64,000 nt of DNA, from positions 1,550,001 through 1,614,000 of the forward strand of contig JAMWFC010000009.1 of NCBI GenBank assembly GCA_027475525.1, written 5' to 3'. The position numbers and the translations under genes were made by a program. The notes beneath the pieces were generated by a model. It was not told the origin of the DNA, did not search any database, and saw only the letters and a program-made list of their open reading frames with translations. Source of the DNA: Macrolepiota albuminosa. Its lineage: Eukaryota > Basidiomycota > Agaricomycetes > Agaricales > Agaricaceae. Of the stretch, positions 53,775 through 64,000 are shown piece by piece. The stretch's first letter is position 1; each line of letters begins with the position of its first letter.

Positions 53775-55114
53775 TCACAGCTCCACATCTCCTCGAATCT
53801 TCGCCTGACAAGAGACGGCCCTTATCAATACCTCCAGATATATATCAAGTTCATGCCACAGGTCTTCATGAAAATAGCCAAGATACTCCAGATTGTCCCT
53901 CAACGCGTTCAATTGTGCAACGGAGAAAACGATGGGGTCAACCTCCTGCTCGTCATGTGAAGAGGAGAAAGCTGCCCGAGCGATCTCTTCCGCGACAGAC
54001 CTCCTTGTTCGTCGATATCCGTACCGGCGATGTGGACCGTACTCTGCCATGGCTTCGGTCTGCACACCAGATGCTGATGTGGAGGCTGAAATAAACAAGC
54101 CAAATAATTGCAGTGGCGTCCTCACGATAGCCTTGATATCGGCTGAAGGTGGAACGGCACAAGAGGACGCTTCGCGTACCTCGGGAAGAGGGTGCAGGAG
54201 ATCGCGTATCCATTCCGGTATCAGTTTCCTGAATAGCTCTGCTTGATTCTGGGTATGTAGGTACACTACAAGCTCGTGGAACGTCTCTATGTGCGGAACG
54301 TACATCAAAACTTGCGGGAGCTCTTTGTGAAGACGTGGAGGAAGAACGGGAATTGTCTGCGTGAGATTAGGAACATTGAGAACAAAGAGCAGATCGTTAA
54401 TCGGTATTTCGACAACGTTCGAAAGAGGAGACGACTTCGTCGGTCGTAGAGACTTTCGTCCGCCCCTTGTGACTGGCTGTAATGTTCTTGACGGTCCGGG
54501 CATCGAGTGTACAATGAGGATATGCGTAGGACCGAGGGGTCGTGGGGATATTAGTTTGTCTGCTGTGCTGAGCCTTATAGTGCCCCAGACGTCGACACTT
54601 TGCTCAACATGATTATAAGGAGAAAGCAAACGCCCATCTGTTCTCTTTGGCTGGGCCGAGGGCGCGTGAGCAAGTTCTGAGGCAGAAAGCACGCGTCGCA
54701 AGATGTGAATTTCGTTCTTTGACGAGGAACGGGATCCTTGTGCGCCATTGGTAGAGGGGCCCCCGCGCATGAGTGTAGATACACGAGTGTTAATGCCTTT
54801 GAGGCTTGCATTCGCTCGTTTTCGACTGCGGTAGAGCCAATGGCTATAATGCATTATCCAATAAAAACACATCTATCAGGGAAAATGTGAAAGGCACAGA
54901 ACCTTGAAGTCCCCCCCACACGAATCTTCAGAATCTGCCGTAGCTCGACAATGCTCTTGTTGCTGGTGAGGAGCACTTCGCGATCGGGCGCGACGCTCAA
55001 AAGTATCCCTCGGTCTATGTCATGTTCTTTGGGGCGATTGTAAAGATTATTGAGCGGCCAAGGATTACTTTGTTCCAAGGTGAGAGTGTGGGGAGACGCG
55101 TAGACCGCTGGCAT
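53775..55114 (-). CDS. Clampless1 (Clp1)-like protein, about 430 aa
   Basis: Exon 1 is 55114-54920, a 47-nt intron, exon 2 54872-53775. The N-terminal 65 residues start MPAVYASPHTL and include GILLSVAPDREVLL. A Ser/Arg-rich linker follows. The conserved-looking core is INDLLFVLNVPN, LPPRLHKELPQVLMYVPHIE, TFHELVVYLHTQNQAELFRK and LIPEWIRDLLHPLP (about residues 236-300). The C-terminal segment NALRDNLEYLGYFHEDLWHE precedes the end. In Coprinopsis cinerea clp1 acts under mating-type control and is needed for clamp-cell formation; related genes are found in other agaricomycetes. Assignment is by memory of the core motif; the exact N-terminal splice is less sure. It is not an enzyme. Confidence 0.6.
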
Positions 55115-56019
55115 TATTCGTGATCGTGTTGTGGGCTGGGAAGTTTGAGTTGATCAAAGTTTTAGTAAGTCCTTTATTCTTATGTCTTGAAAGCTGGCCA
55201 GGCAGGCTCTTTGTCACCGGCCGGCCACAATCGCCCATCGTTCTCTGAAAGAAACAAACGCGTCGGAGATGGCTTGCCTGATAAGAACCATTTCTGCAAT
55301 TGTGATCCAGCAGTATGCACATGGATATTTCCGAGTTCGTTGTCGACTTTGAGAATGAGCGAGTGTAAGGATGACAATGATGTCCATTGGCGACTGTATA
55401 AGGTATATAAGGTAGCACTTATTCTTGTAGATTATAGAGTTCTAAGGATGACAATGATGTCCATTGGCGACTGTATAAGGTATATAAGGTAGCACTTATT
55501 CTTGTAGATTATAGAGTTCTAAGATTCCAAGCTATCCTTGTTTGAGGGATGAATGAAGATGCAGCATTACCATGCTAAAGCCAGACGTATATCCACTTGA
55601 AGAAGCAACCAGAAAGCAACGAGAACCCGGAAACGGGGTCATACAACTCGGATATTGCCGGTCCTAATGTCTTCAGGTACCCGATGGATAATAATGTTCC
55701 GATCGGCTATCCTGAGTAATGATCGATTTGGCCTCTGGCAACCTCACAAAATTTACAGCAAAACTTTCCATAGAGCTAGGATTAGCGTGGTGACAACTCT
55801 ACTTCTGTGACTGCAAACCAGCAGTACATTAAGCGCGTTCAGCTATGGATCTCACTAGGTCGTTCGCATTGTCTCCTCCACTTGACATATCTTGCTACTT
55901 ACCTTATTTCGCCTGATCTCCGAAATGCAACGGGTTACAATCAGACCGGGGTTTTGTTCTTGTAGTTCCTTGTTCATAACCATACCCTTCTATCTACACA
56001 AACTATTCAACTCGCGGCC
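55115..56019. other. Spacer with a 65-codon minus-strand ORF and a 77-bp duplication
   Basis: The ORF 55377-55180 (starts MSSLHSLILKVDNE, ends WPAFKT) reads like coding sequence and lies just upstream of the Clp1-like gene on the same strand, but its start overlaps the duplication at 55366. It may be an exon of a broken gene or a 5' leader ORF. Confidence 0.35.
55366..55519. repeat. Exact 77-bp tandem duplication (intergenic)
   Basis: 55366-55442 equals 55443-55519. It lies in apparently single-copy sequence, far from the repeat island. Confidence 0.95.
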
Positions 56020-57980
56020 ATGCGACCGACACTCTTTCAAATTCCGACTTCTGTTTCTCTTTTACTGTTACTCAAGGTTTTAGACATTGCTGGTGGTGCA
56101 TTGGCGTACACTTCGTACGCGAACGAATTTGTGGATCCCCAATACATCGTGAAGGGTGTGTTTGGGAATAATACTCTCGCGTCCCAACAGGCAATTTTAC
56201 AGTGGGCGAAGGATTCTGCGGCTGGAGGACCATGGAGTAAGTGAATATCCAACCATTACAGTAATTTATTTAATGGTTGCAGGTGTCACCCAGAAGAATG
56301 TAACTGCACCCTCTGGCGATATTCATGATTATATGAGCTGGGCACCGTAGTACGACATTTTCCTTTCTTTTGTAGCCTTGACTGATACAGAGATTATGTA
56401 GTTGGTGGCCTGACTGCACAAAAGCCGGACGACATTTTCCTTTCTTTTGTAGCCTTGACTGATACAGAGATTATGTAGTTGGTGGCCTGACTGCACAAAA
56501 GCCGGAATTCGACCGAGTTGACACCGGAGCAGAGTCAGTCTGTTAAATAAATCTTTCCGTGGGTATTTGGACTAAAATATGCAGTCTGGAAAACATGTAC
56601 ATATGTTTCTCGCGATGGAAAATTTAACCCTGATGGTCGCCTAATCAATGATGTTGGCAACTTCCAGTCGCTTTCCGATATGGTCCTTTACAACACAATC
56701 GCATTTGCGTTAACAAGCAACGGGTCCTCGTCGTACTCTATAATGGCAGGTCAGTTGCTCGTCTCTATGGCACCAATGTATTTATTTTTGCTGAATTTCT
56801 CGTCGTTTAATACAGTTGATTACATTAAAACTTGGTTTCTCAACGAGGACACGAAGATGAACCCCAACTTGAATTACGCACAGATGCAGCGCGGACCTAC
56901 CGGACAAGTAGGAAGTCATACTGGTATTCTGTGAGTCGTTTCATGGGCTAGATGCTTGAATTTGAATCTTAACTACGGTGTGGTTGACAGTGATTTAAAA
57001 GGCATGGCTAAAATCGTCACTGGCATTGAAATACTTCGTAAAATGAACTGCACGGATTGGACGAGCGATGTAGATGATCAAATGAAAGCTTGGACTAATG
57101 AGTATATTAAATGGCTCGAATCGGCATCTATATCACTCGAAGAAGAAGCCGCTCTAAAGTCAGTTTCCTATTCCAACTATAAAAGCTACCCTGTGGCGTT
57201 GCTGAAATTGCATTCTTCTAGTAATCATGGGACATTCTGGTATAACCAGGTGGCCGCGCTGAAGATTCTTGTTGGCGATCTGACTGGAGCACTCAAAGTC
57301 ACTGACACATACTTTGCAAAGCAATATATGACACAGATTACGGCTAATGGAGAGCAAGCAAGTCATCGTGGATTTATACCTATTCCGTGCCCTAACATAT
57401 CACCAGCCACTTGAGGCTGCACGTACTCGCCCTTATCATTACCACGCTTACAATTTGGCTGCTATGATTGTAAACCATTTCCCCCTTGACTTCGTATCCA
57501 ATCTCTTTCTGAATTTGCTGTTAGACAAATGCTCGCCTCTCTGCATACGCAGGGAACCCCTCCGTCTGGAACAAAACTACCAACGAAGGGTCGACAATAA
57601 AAACTGCTCTCGACTTCGCCATGACCCTCAACGCTGCCGACTCCAATGAAACATCATACACTGCCGAACTATATCCCAGTGTCGCAGCCGTTGGAGCAGT
57701 CTACGGCGACCCAGAAGGGAAGTATGCGGATTTCCTTGCGAAGGGTCAGCCTACGTACGCTGAGGAGGCGTATTTCTTATGGGATCAGCCGTTGAAGGGT
57801 GGGGAAGAGGAGAGTGAAATGATCCATGCTTCCGTGACGACGAGTGCCAAGGGGTCGCAGGCAACGAGTGTGGCAGGGAATGGTGCTAAGGATAATGGTG
57901 CTGATCGTTTGCAGGGTTCTCTAAATATGATGCTGGTCTTGCTTGTTGTTGTATGGTTTCAGGTTGTATTTGTGCTTTAA
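56020..57980 (+). CDS. Alginate-lyase-fold protein (PF05426-like), secreted, about 479 aa
   Basis: Exons: 56020-56236, 56283-56346, 56479-56533, 56585-56749, 56816-56930, 56991-57158, 57222-57357, 57407-57469, 57525-57980. A signal peptide (about 1-30) precedes the mature chain. Family marks: DYMSWAP followed by WWPDC, FNPDGR, NDVGNF, HTGIL, NHGTFWYNQ and NGEQPLEAARTRPYHYHAYNL-type text, the active-site region of the alginate/chondroitin lyase alpha-toroid. A C-terminal hydrophobic helix ends at the stop, suggesting wall or membrane anchoring. Exon 3 spans the second copy of a 77-bp duplication and is one base short of keeping frame exactly at the join (56505/56506). The intron at 57358 uses GC-AG. 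The substrate in fungi is unclear. Confidence 0.85.
56352..56505 (+). repeat. Exact 77-bp tandem duplication inside the lyase gene
   Basis: 56352-56428 equals 56429-56505. It duplicates most of intron 2 and the start of exon 3 (WWPDCTKA). Confidence 0.95.
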
Positions 57981-58412
57981 TTTCACTTAATAACCGCTCA
58001 GACAATGTTATACTGCTTAACATGTTGAATTTTCCTTGAGCAAGGAAGCATACTTCCATTGACAGGTGATATTTCACAGCAGAGGATACCATGTTTCAAA
58101 TAACGGCCTGCCAAAAGTAGCCTATTTAAGACATCACTTGACAGCGTGCAAGCCGTGAAACAAAGCTTAAAGTTAAAGGCTTGATGGGGTTAAATTATGG
58201 AAATATATCTGCTAGTACTTATAATATTACACGCCCTGCACTAGTCGCTTGCTTGTTGTGAGCGCAGAGTGGATATGTTTTGACAACCTTGACGAGCCCG
58301 CTGTCCTTGAATGGCGCAGATCCTAAAAAGGGCAGGTGGCGGGAGATGGTGTATTTGTCAGCAAGTGGGGGTCCCGCGGTGTTGTGTTGCTCTGCCACTG
58401 AATCTCCGATAA
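57981..58412. other. Spacer between lyase gene and ATG1
   Basis: 432 bp holding the lyase 3' UTR and the ATG1 promoter. No motif recognised. Confidence 0.5.
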
Positions 58413-61400
58413 ATGGCGCCAACCGCGCACAACGCAGAGGACGACGAGCTCAGTCCCTATGTCATCGTCGCAGACATCGGCAAAGGCAGCTTCGCCACCG
58501 TGTACAAGGGCTACCACGAGGTCCGTCCGCCGTGCGCGTCTCACTCACGTCCCATCTTACCCCATCTCCCGCAGGACACCCGACAGCAGGTCGCCATCAA
58601 GACCGTCAAGCGCGACAGCCTCACCGCCAAGCTCTTCGACAACCTCAAGAGCGAGATACAGATCCTCAAATCCCTATCACACAGACACATCACACGCCTC
58701 ATTGATATCGTCGTGCGTACTCTTTGTTATTCCAGTGCCCGCCATTCTGATCGTCGTGGACGAACAGCGCGCGGAAAGACATATATATCTCATCATGGAG
58801 TACTGTGGCGGTGGGGACCTCACCAACTACATCAAGAAGCGTGGTCGCGTCGAGGGGCTCGAGTACGCGCCCGAGCCCGGTGCCGCGCTGCAGTACTACC
58901 CCCACCCACGCACCGGTGGCCTCAATGAGGTTGTCGTGCGTAGCTTTCTTCGGCAGCTGGGTACGTCCGTATGTCTTGTCAGTGCCGTGTCGCTTATCAG
59001 CCTCTTAGCACGCGCACTCAAGTTTCTAAGGCACAGAAATCTGATTCATCGCGATATCAAGCCACAGGTGCGTTCTATCCACGCTACTCTTCTAAAAACT
59101 AACAGGTGCCATTAACCTAGAACCTCCTCCTGAACTCTGCCTCTCCAGAGGAACTCGCGCGCGGCCACCCATTAGGGGTTCCCATCCTCAAAGTCGCAGA
59201 TTTTGGCTTTGCGCGTTCATTACCAAACGCAATGATGGCAGAGACACTCTGCGGCTCGCCGTATGTCCGTTCACCTAGCCTTACCTTCCGTTCTCACCCG
59301 CTCTTTCATTCTCAGACTCTACATGGCCCCCGAAATTCTGCGCTACGAAAAGTACGATGCCAAAGCCGACCTCTGGTCCGTCGGCGCGGTTCTCTACGAG
59401 ATGAGCGTCGGCAAGCCGCCCTTCCGCGCACAGAACCACATCGAGTTGCTGAAGAAGATCGAGCACTCTAGGGGTGTAAGGTTCCCGGATGACGAGCCCG
59501 CGAGGAGTGCACACAACTCGGGTGCGAACGCAGTCCGGGAGAAGAGCGTGAGCGGCCAGGGGACCGCAACAGAAGGGTCGTCGCCGTCGTCGCCGACACA
59601 AGTTCCGGAGGACGTGAAGAACCTCGTAAGGGCACTATTAAAGCGGAACCCGGTTGAGCGCGCGACGTTCGAGGAGTTTTTTGGGAGCGAGGCGCTGGCG
59701 AATTCGCGGTTTCCCCGCGTGCAGGTCGTGCGGGCGCCGAGTGGGACACATCGGTCGGTCCAGGGGTCGACAGGTGTGGGTGCGAGTCCTGCTGTGGGGT
59801 TCGTCGGGGTTGGAGTTGCAATTGGGGAGGCACAAATGCAAATAAGGAAGGAGAGAGAGAAGGAGAGAGACGAAGGGTGGATGGGTGGAAGACCGCAGAC
59901 GCCGGAACATCATAAGATTATACCGCCTGAAGTATTGGATATGAACGCGATGATTCCGCCCAGCCGCTTTAACTTTCGGAGAGGTGCGGGTCTCGGTGTG
60001 GATGGGTAAGCAGTTGATGTTCTTTCTTTTCTCCTGTGGTCTGATTGGTGTGTAGACTCCCTGGAGCGACGATGGATGCAGAGGGGCGGGTGAACGAGAA
60101 GGGGAAGGAGGGGATGAACAAGGTGAGCGAGAGGGGGAAGGTCTGTGGGAAGCATCTGAGGCAGCTGTCGACGGAGGGGTCGTATATACCCGGCGAGACA
60201 GAGGAAGATGGGATGTTGAGGCGGGAGTACGTGCTTGTGGGTGATACGAGGGCTGTGGAGGTCAGTCGGACTGTTGACGGTGCGTTAGTTCTTCTCAATC
60301 TTGGTTTCCCTGACGTCTGACTTTGCGACGATGAACTGCAGAGATCAACGCGGAGCCTCGAAGACCGCTGTATGAGAGGAAGATGCCGTCTACGCCTGCG
60401 CCAACGACAGACGATTTTGCGCCGTTCGAAGGCGTCAGCGGGACGTCCCCGACTGCCAAGTCTAGTCCTACCCCTTCCAACCTTACCCCTCACCCTACCA
60501 ACGCCTCAAGCCCTAACACACCAACGACAACCCCAACAGCACCAATAACATTCCCACCACCACCGCTCACGTCCCACCCACCTCCCCCGCCGCTCTCCTC
60601 GTCCCCGTCGAGTATTGCGTCCCGCGCGGCGACGAACGCGCTTAATCGGGCGTTAAGTCTTGCCAGTAAGAAGTTATTTGGAAATCCGAGCCCGAGTGCA
60701 AGAGTTAGTGGATCTTCGCCTGTCCAGGGTCAGGTTGGGAATGTGGGGACAGCCAGTGCGGCAAGCGGGAGTGCCCCGTCCTCGCCGCGCCGTGCACCGA
60801 GCGGTTCGCTTTTGCTTGCGAATGCGAATGCGAATGGAGAGGAGAGCCCCGAGGGAGGGAACAAAGATCCGATGGAGGAAGAGATGTTGAAGGACCTTGA
60901 AGAGCTCGCGCAGAAGACGGATGTGTTGACGCGCTGGGCAGATGAGATGTATGAGTATGTTAAAGCTGTGCCACAGAGTAGGTCTTTCATTTATCTTCGT
61001 GTTCTTCGTCTATCTTCTTTCTTTGGAGCCGGAATGGAACTAGGTACTGACTGATTAACTTTGTCGACAGAGCCCCTGTCGGACCCTGCGAAGTTTATCC
61101 CGCGTGAAGGCGAGGCCGATCGCCACGCGAAACGGCGGCAGCTGCAGGTGATGGAGGCAGAGTACAACGCCGTGACATGCGTCGCGGTGTATATGTTGCT
61201 CATGTCGTTCTCGCAGAAGGGGATAAACAGACTGAGGAAGCATCAGGAGCACATGAAGATGAGGTATCCGGATGGCGGGTGGGTGCTTAGTGAAGGGTTT
61301 GATGATGGTGCGTCCTGAGTCTTTTTCACTGGGAGGATGAGAGCTGGTGTGTTTACGGGTGCTTTACAGCGCTCGTGTGGTTCAAGGACCATTTCATCAA

Positions 61401-61959
61401 GTGCAATGATCGTGCGGCGCTTGTGAAGACGTGGTTGCCTGTGCAGTATGACGGGCCAAAGAATTGGCTTGATCAACTCGTGTATGATCGTGCGCTTGTC
61501 CTGGTACGTCCATTTCCCTCGCTCTAGTGAGTGATCATTGATTATGCATAACAGAGTCGGACAGCGGCGAGGAAGGAGCTCCTGGATTCCGCGAATAGCC
61601 CCGACGAATGCGAGAAGTTGTATGAGGAGTCGTTGTGGTGCCTGTATGCACTGCAGGACGATTTGTTGCAGGTCGGGAATCCATTCATGGAAGAAGATCG
61701 GGAGACGATTGCGACTTGTAAGCATCCTCAATCTTCGTCTTGTCTTGAAGCGAACTCGTTTTTAAATCTCATTGGGTGTTCCGCAGGGATCAAACGAACC
61801 AAGCTCCGACTCGTTCGGTGTCGTACGCGTATGAATATGGACGACCGCGATCGGATAAATGATGCGAGGGCTGACCAGAACCTTGCAGATGTTGCGAGGA
61901 TACCAGCACCATGGGATATCAAGCCTGCGCAAGATGCAAACAAGCCACGGACACCATGA
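58413..61959 (+). CDS. ATG1: Autophagy-initiating serine/threonine kinase Atg1, about 964 aa
   Basis: Kinase that starts autophagosome formation with Atg13 and the Atg17 scaffold. Twelve exons: 58413-58520, 58575-58712, 58768-58960, 59009-59067, 59121-59260, 59316-60005, 60056-60279, 60342-60977, 61071-61307, 61370-61503, 61555-61717, 61787-61959; all phases agree. Kinase domain residues about 15-330: [11 protein letters not shown] (P-loop), VAIKTVKR (Lys), MEYCGGGDL (hinge), HRDIKPQNLLL, DFGFAR, MAPEIL. A family insertion with a His/Pro stretch precedes [13 protein letters not shown]. The linker is Ser/Pro-rich, with [13 protein letters not shown]. The C-terminal Atg13-binding helices (DUF3543-type) cover [14 protein letters not shown] to NPFMEED. 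The start is the Met directly before the domain. Confidence 0.95.
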
Positions 61960-62617
61960 TGTTCTATGCAATCTCTCTTTCCCGCGTCTCAGGCGCGTTG
62001 GGCTCACTTGGTCGTTGGATGGTTCACCTTCTCGCTGTTGGATATATTGGCCTTCTTTTTGGTGGTTAAGGTGTTCAGCCTGTTTGCTGGACTGTCTCCG
62101 TTACACATTTCTCTTCACGTACTCATTTTCTTGCATATAACCCCGTACTCTCATGTCTATTGATTATTGTAGCAATTCGACACTGGTTGTTTCAACTGCC
62201 ATGTACTATTACTTATCACAGGTCTTCCTCAGCGATATTTTCATTATCTAATGGTATTTCATCTAATACTCTTTCTTGGTTGTATTAGTATACTCGACCT
62301 CTACTAACTCTCGCTGTATTTCATAGAAAGGTGATGGTTTGAGCGTATACGCTGTCTAATTAATCCTATGTATGAATTAGGACTAATTTTTAGTTGTAAT
62401 CCTTTGAATCTGAACTCCGTCATGGCCGAACTTGGCAAAGGTACGTTGTGCCCAAGATATTGGTGCAATTTCTTTAGGCACGATGTTCCTAATCATGTGG
62501 AAAACATTACTTCAGTGGTGAATCTGATAGCTTAGCATAGCACGTCAATGATGCAACTGGATAATAAAAGTAAGAAAGATTGATAACTTATATTTACTTT
62601 CAAAAGCTAAGGAGGTT
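61960..62617. other. Convergent spacer between ATG1 and SFM1
   Basis: 658 bp, AT-richer, holding both 3' UTRs. No gene recognised. Confidence 0.5.
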
Positions 62618-63609
62618 TCAAAAGTCGAAACTTTTGTTGAGGTCTTCGTGCAGAAGCTCTTTCATGCCTGGGGGGAGTAATGGTTCCTTCCCATCTGAGG
62701 TGACGATGTATCCTTGGAATCACAAAGAATCGTGAAAAGTCGATCATCGGATAATACACAGACAAACGCACTGAAGGGCATTTCTACAGACTCTTTGGAA
62801 TTGAAACGGACAGTTGGGAAATCCTGGAAATAAATCTACTCAAAAACAGTATCATTTGGAACAAGAAAGGTTGAGGACGTACGATATAGGAAATCTTGTC
62901 GAGGGGAACCTTATCTTTAACAACTAGTTTTGTAACTCCTAAAGCCGTGTCCGTCGTCATTTGTACAGGACCTAAATGACGCGTTGGAAATCCCATAACG
63001 CGGAGTTCTCCAGTTCGATCTCGTGGCGGGTCATCGCCTGTCAGCAAAAAAGCGTTGAGATGCTTGGAGAAAATGAGCTCTAGCTTGGTCAGCCTACCTA
63101 GGATCCCCTGGATCGTATTCAGCGAAAGACCTCGAAAGAAGGAAATGTCAACAAACCCCAAATAAGAACATGTCAAATCGTCCATCACCATCCTCCGGAG
63201 AAAGTGCTTTCTCTGCCTTAGGATCGAGTAGGCAGACTCTGTTGAGAGTGATTCCGTGTGATTTCATGAGATCGAGAACGCCTTGCTCGTGACATGATGT
63301 CTCCGCCGCGTTATTCGTTGACGATGAGAACACGGCCGAAAGTGAGTTCGCTGATGATTGGGACAGATGGGTGAAATGTACATGCGAGCCTGGTTCTGCA
63401 AGAGTACGCATGTGCTAGAAAGTCTCCAGAAGATTGTAAAAGAGAGAGAGAGATCGATTAGTAAACTGACTGAGTACTCCAGCTCAACCCATGGAGGAAT
63501 TGATTTCGGTGTGTCCTCGTCTTCTTCCAAGTGCTCTAGCTCGAAACCATTGGATTCATGAGTAACCATTCAATGAAGACACGGTACCGATAACATAAGA
63601 GAATGCCAT
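62618..63609 (-). CDS. SFM1: SPOUT-type protein arginine methyltransferase Sfm1, about 218 aa
   Basis: In yeast Sfm1 monomethylates an arginine of ribosomal protein uS3 (Rps3). Seven exons: 63609-63588, 63535-63471, 63414-63157, 63107-63098 (10 nt), 63037-62883, 62823-62772, 62712-62618; all phases agree and the stop is TGA. Features: start MAFSYVIEHLEEDED, then PPWVELEYS, HVHFTHLS, VCLLDPKAEKALSPEDGDGR, the micro-exon encoding GILG, DDPPRDRTGELRVMGFPTRH (SAM pocket of the trefoil-knot fold), LGPVQMTTDTALGVTK and the end LNKSFDF. Length matches the family. The first exon of 22 nt is fixed by the conserved YVIEH. Confidence 0.93.
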
Positions 63610-63876
63610 GCTGTTCACCGCGTTTTTGATATAAGTAATGCAAATGTTTCAAAACTGTTGTGATAAGATAAGTCAGATGAGATAAGATCTCAGAATGTCG
63701 AATGGCAGTCTCAGCACTCCGACAAGAATATAACACATCTCCTCGTAAGAGGCCTCGGAGAAACTACTTTGAATCTTTCTCGTATCACACGAATACAAAT
63801 ACAGGGTCCAACTGATACATATGCGAAGTGAGAACTATATACAGAGACTTCGTCGACCACCTCCTACGTAGAACCG

Positions 63877-64000
63877 ATGGCGTCAGAAAATGCTTCGGAA
63901 CGAACTTTCTCAGATTGGATCGTCGCACTGAACTTTAATGTTGGTGGTAATGATTAACTTTCGAGTCTCTTCCGAGCGGGGGATTATTAAACAACGGTAG
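63877..64000 (+). CDS. Possible 5' exon of a further gene, runs off the right edge
   Basis: Starts MASENASERTFSDW at 63877, divergent from SFM1. The frame meets a stop at 63955 unless spliced at one of two donor-like sites (GTTGGT near 63940 or GTAATG near 63948). Too short to identify. Confidence 0.3.

Noticed and set aside
59281..60493. Minus-strand ORFs up to 174 codons over ATG1 exon 6 and 7
   Set aside because: Antisense shadows of the kinase gene.

Overview
This window is nuclear DNA of a filamentous basidiomycete, most likely an Agaricomycete. The evidence is the gene style (many exons, introns of about 45-60 nt, occasional GC-AG introns and micro-exons) and the gene set: a Clp1 (clampless1)-like gene, a DUF6534-type membrane protein relic, a many-exon P450, Tad1-like LINEs and Ty3/Ty1 LTR elements. 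No bacterial-type features are present.

Layout. Left arm (1-14 kb): GPI11/PIG-F running off the left edge, a small unknown gene, RPL34 (eL34), a 2 kb palindrome-rich stretch, a Ty1/copia left end with an intact gag ORF, a divergent pair of paralogous four-helix membrane proteins, and a poorly resolved small gene. Centre (14-45.5 kb): a repeat island. A decayed DUF6534 gene is followed by LINE A, split by a 7.1 kb LINE B (14-bp target duplication, poly-A tail). LINE A is interrupted a second time by a solo LTR. Next comes a Ty3 relic split by a younger 11.26 kb minus-strand Ty3 element (234-bp LTRs, ATTAA target duplication). The relic is then cut by a Ty1/copia element, which itself carries a CACTG-ended MITE (ACT target duplication), and the island ends with a LINE 3' tail. 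Right arm (45.5-64 kb): a P450, a large disordered coiled-coil protein, a secreted membrane-tethered protein, the Clp1-like gene, an alginate-lyase-like protein, ATG1, SFM1 and the start of one further gene. I assembled exon structures by requiring frame-consistent GT/GC-AG junctions. They are inferences, but most end in closed, family-consistent proteins.

Two cross-cutting observations matter most. (1) Eight exact tandem duplications of exactly 77 bp are scattered over repeats and single-copy DNA. Where they fall in coding DNA, collapsing one copy restores the frame in LINE B ORF2 and at both sites in the young Ty3 element. They look like unmerged k-mer overlaps (k=77) left by a de Bruijn assembler, so several apparent frameshifts are probably artefacts. 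(2) Between 4.08 and 5.54 kb, three unrelated sequences share one architecture: a unit of two short blocks separated by a 45-52 nt spacer is followed at once by the same two blocks without the spacer. In all three the missing spacer is bounded by GT...AG, as if an unspliced and a spliced copy lay side by side. This is the best candidate here for something undescribed, although an assembly or palindrome artefact is not excluded.
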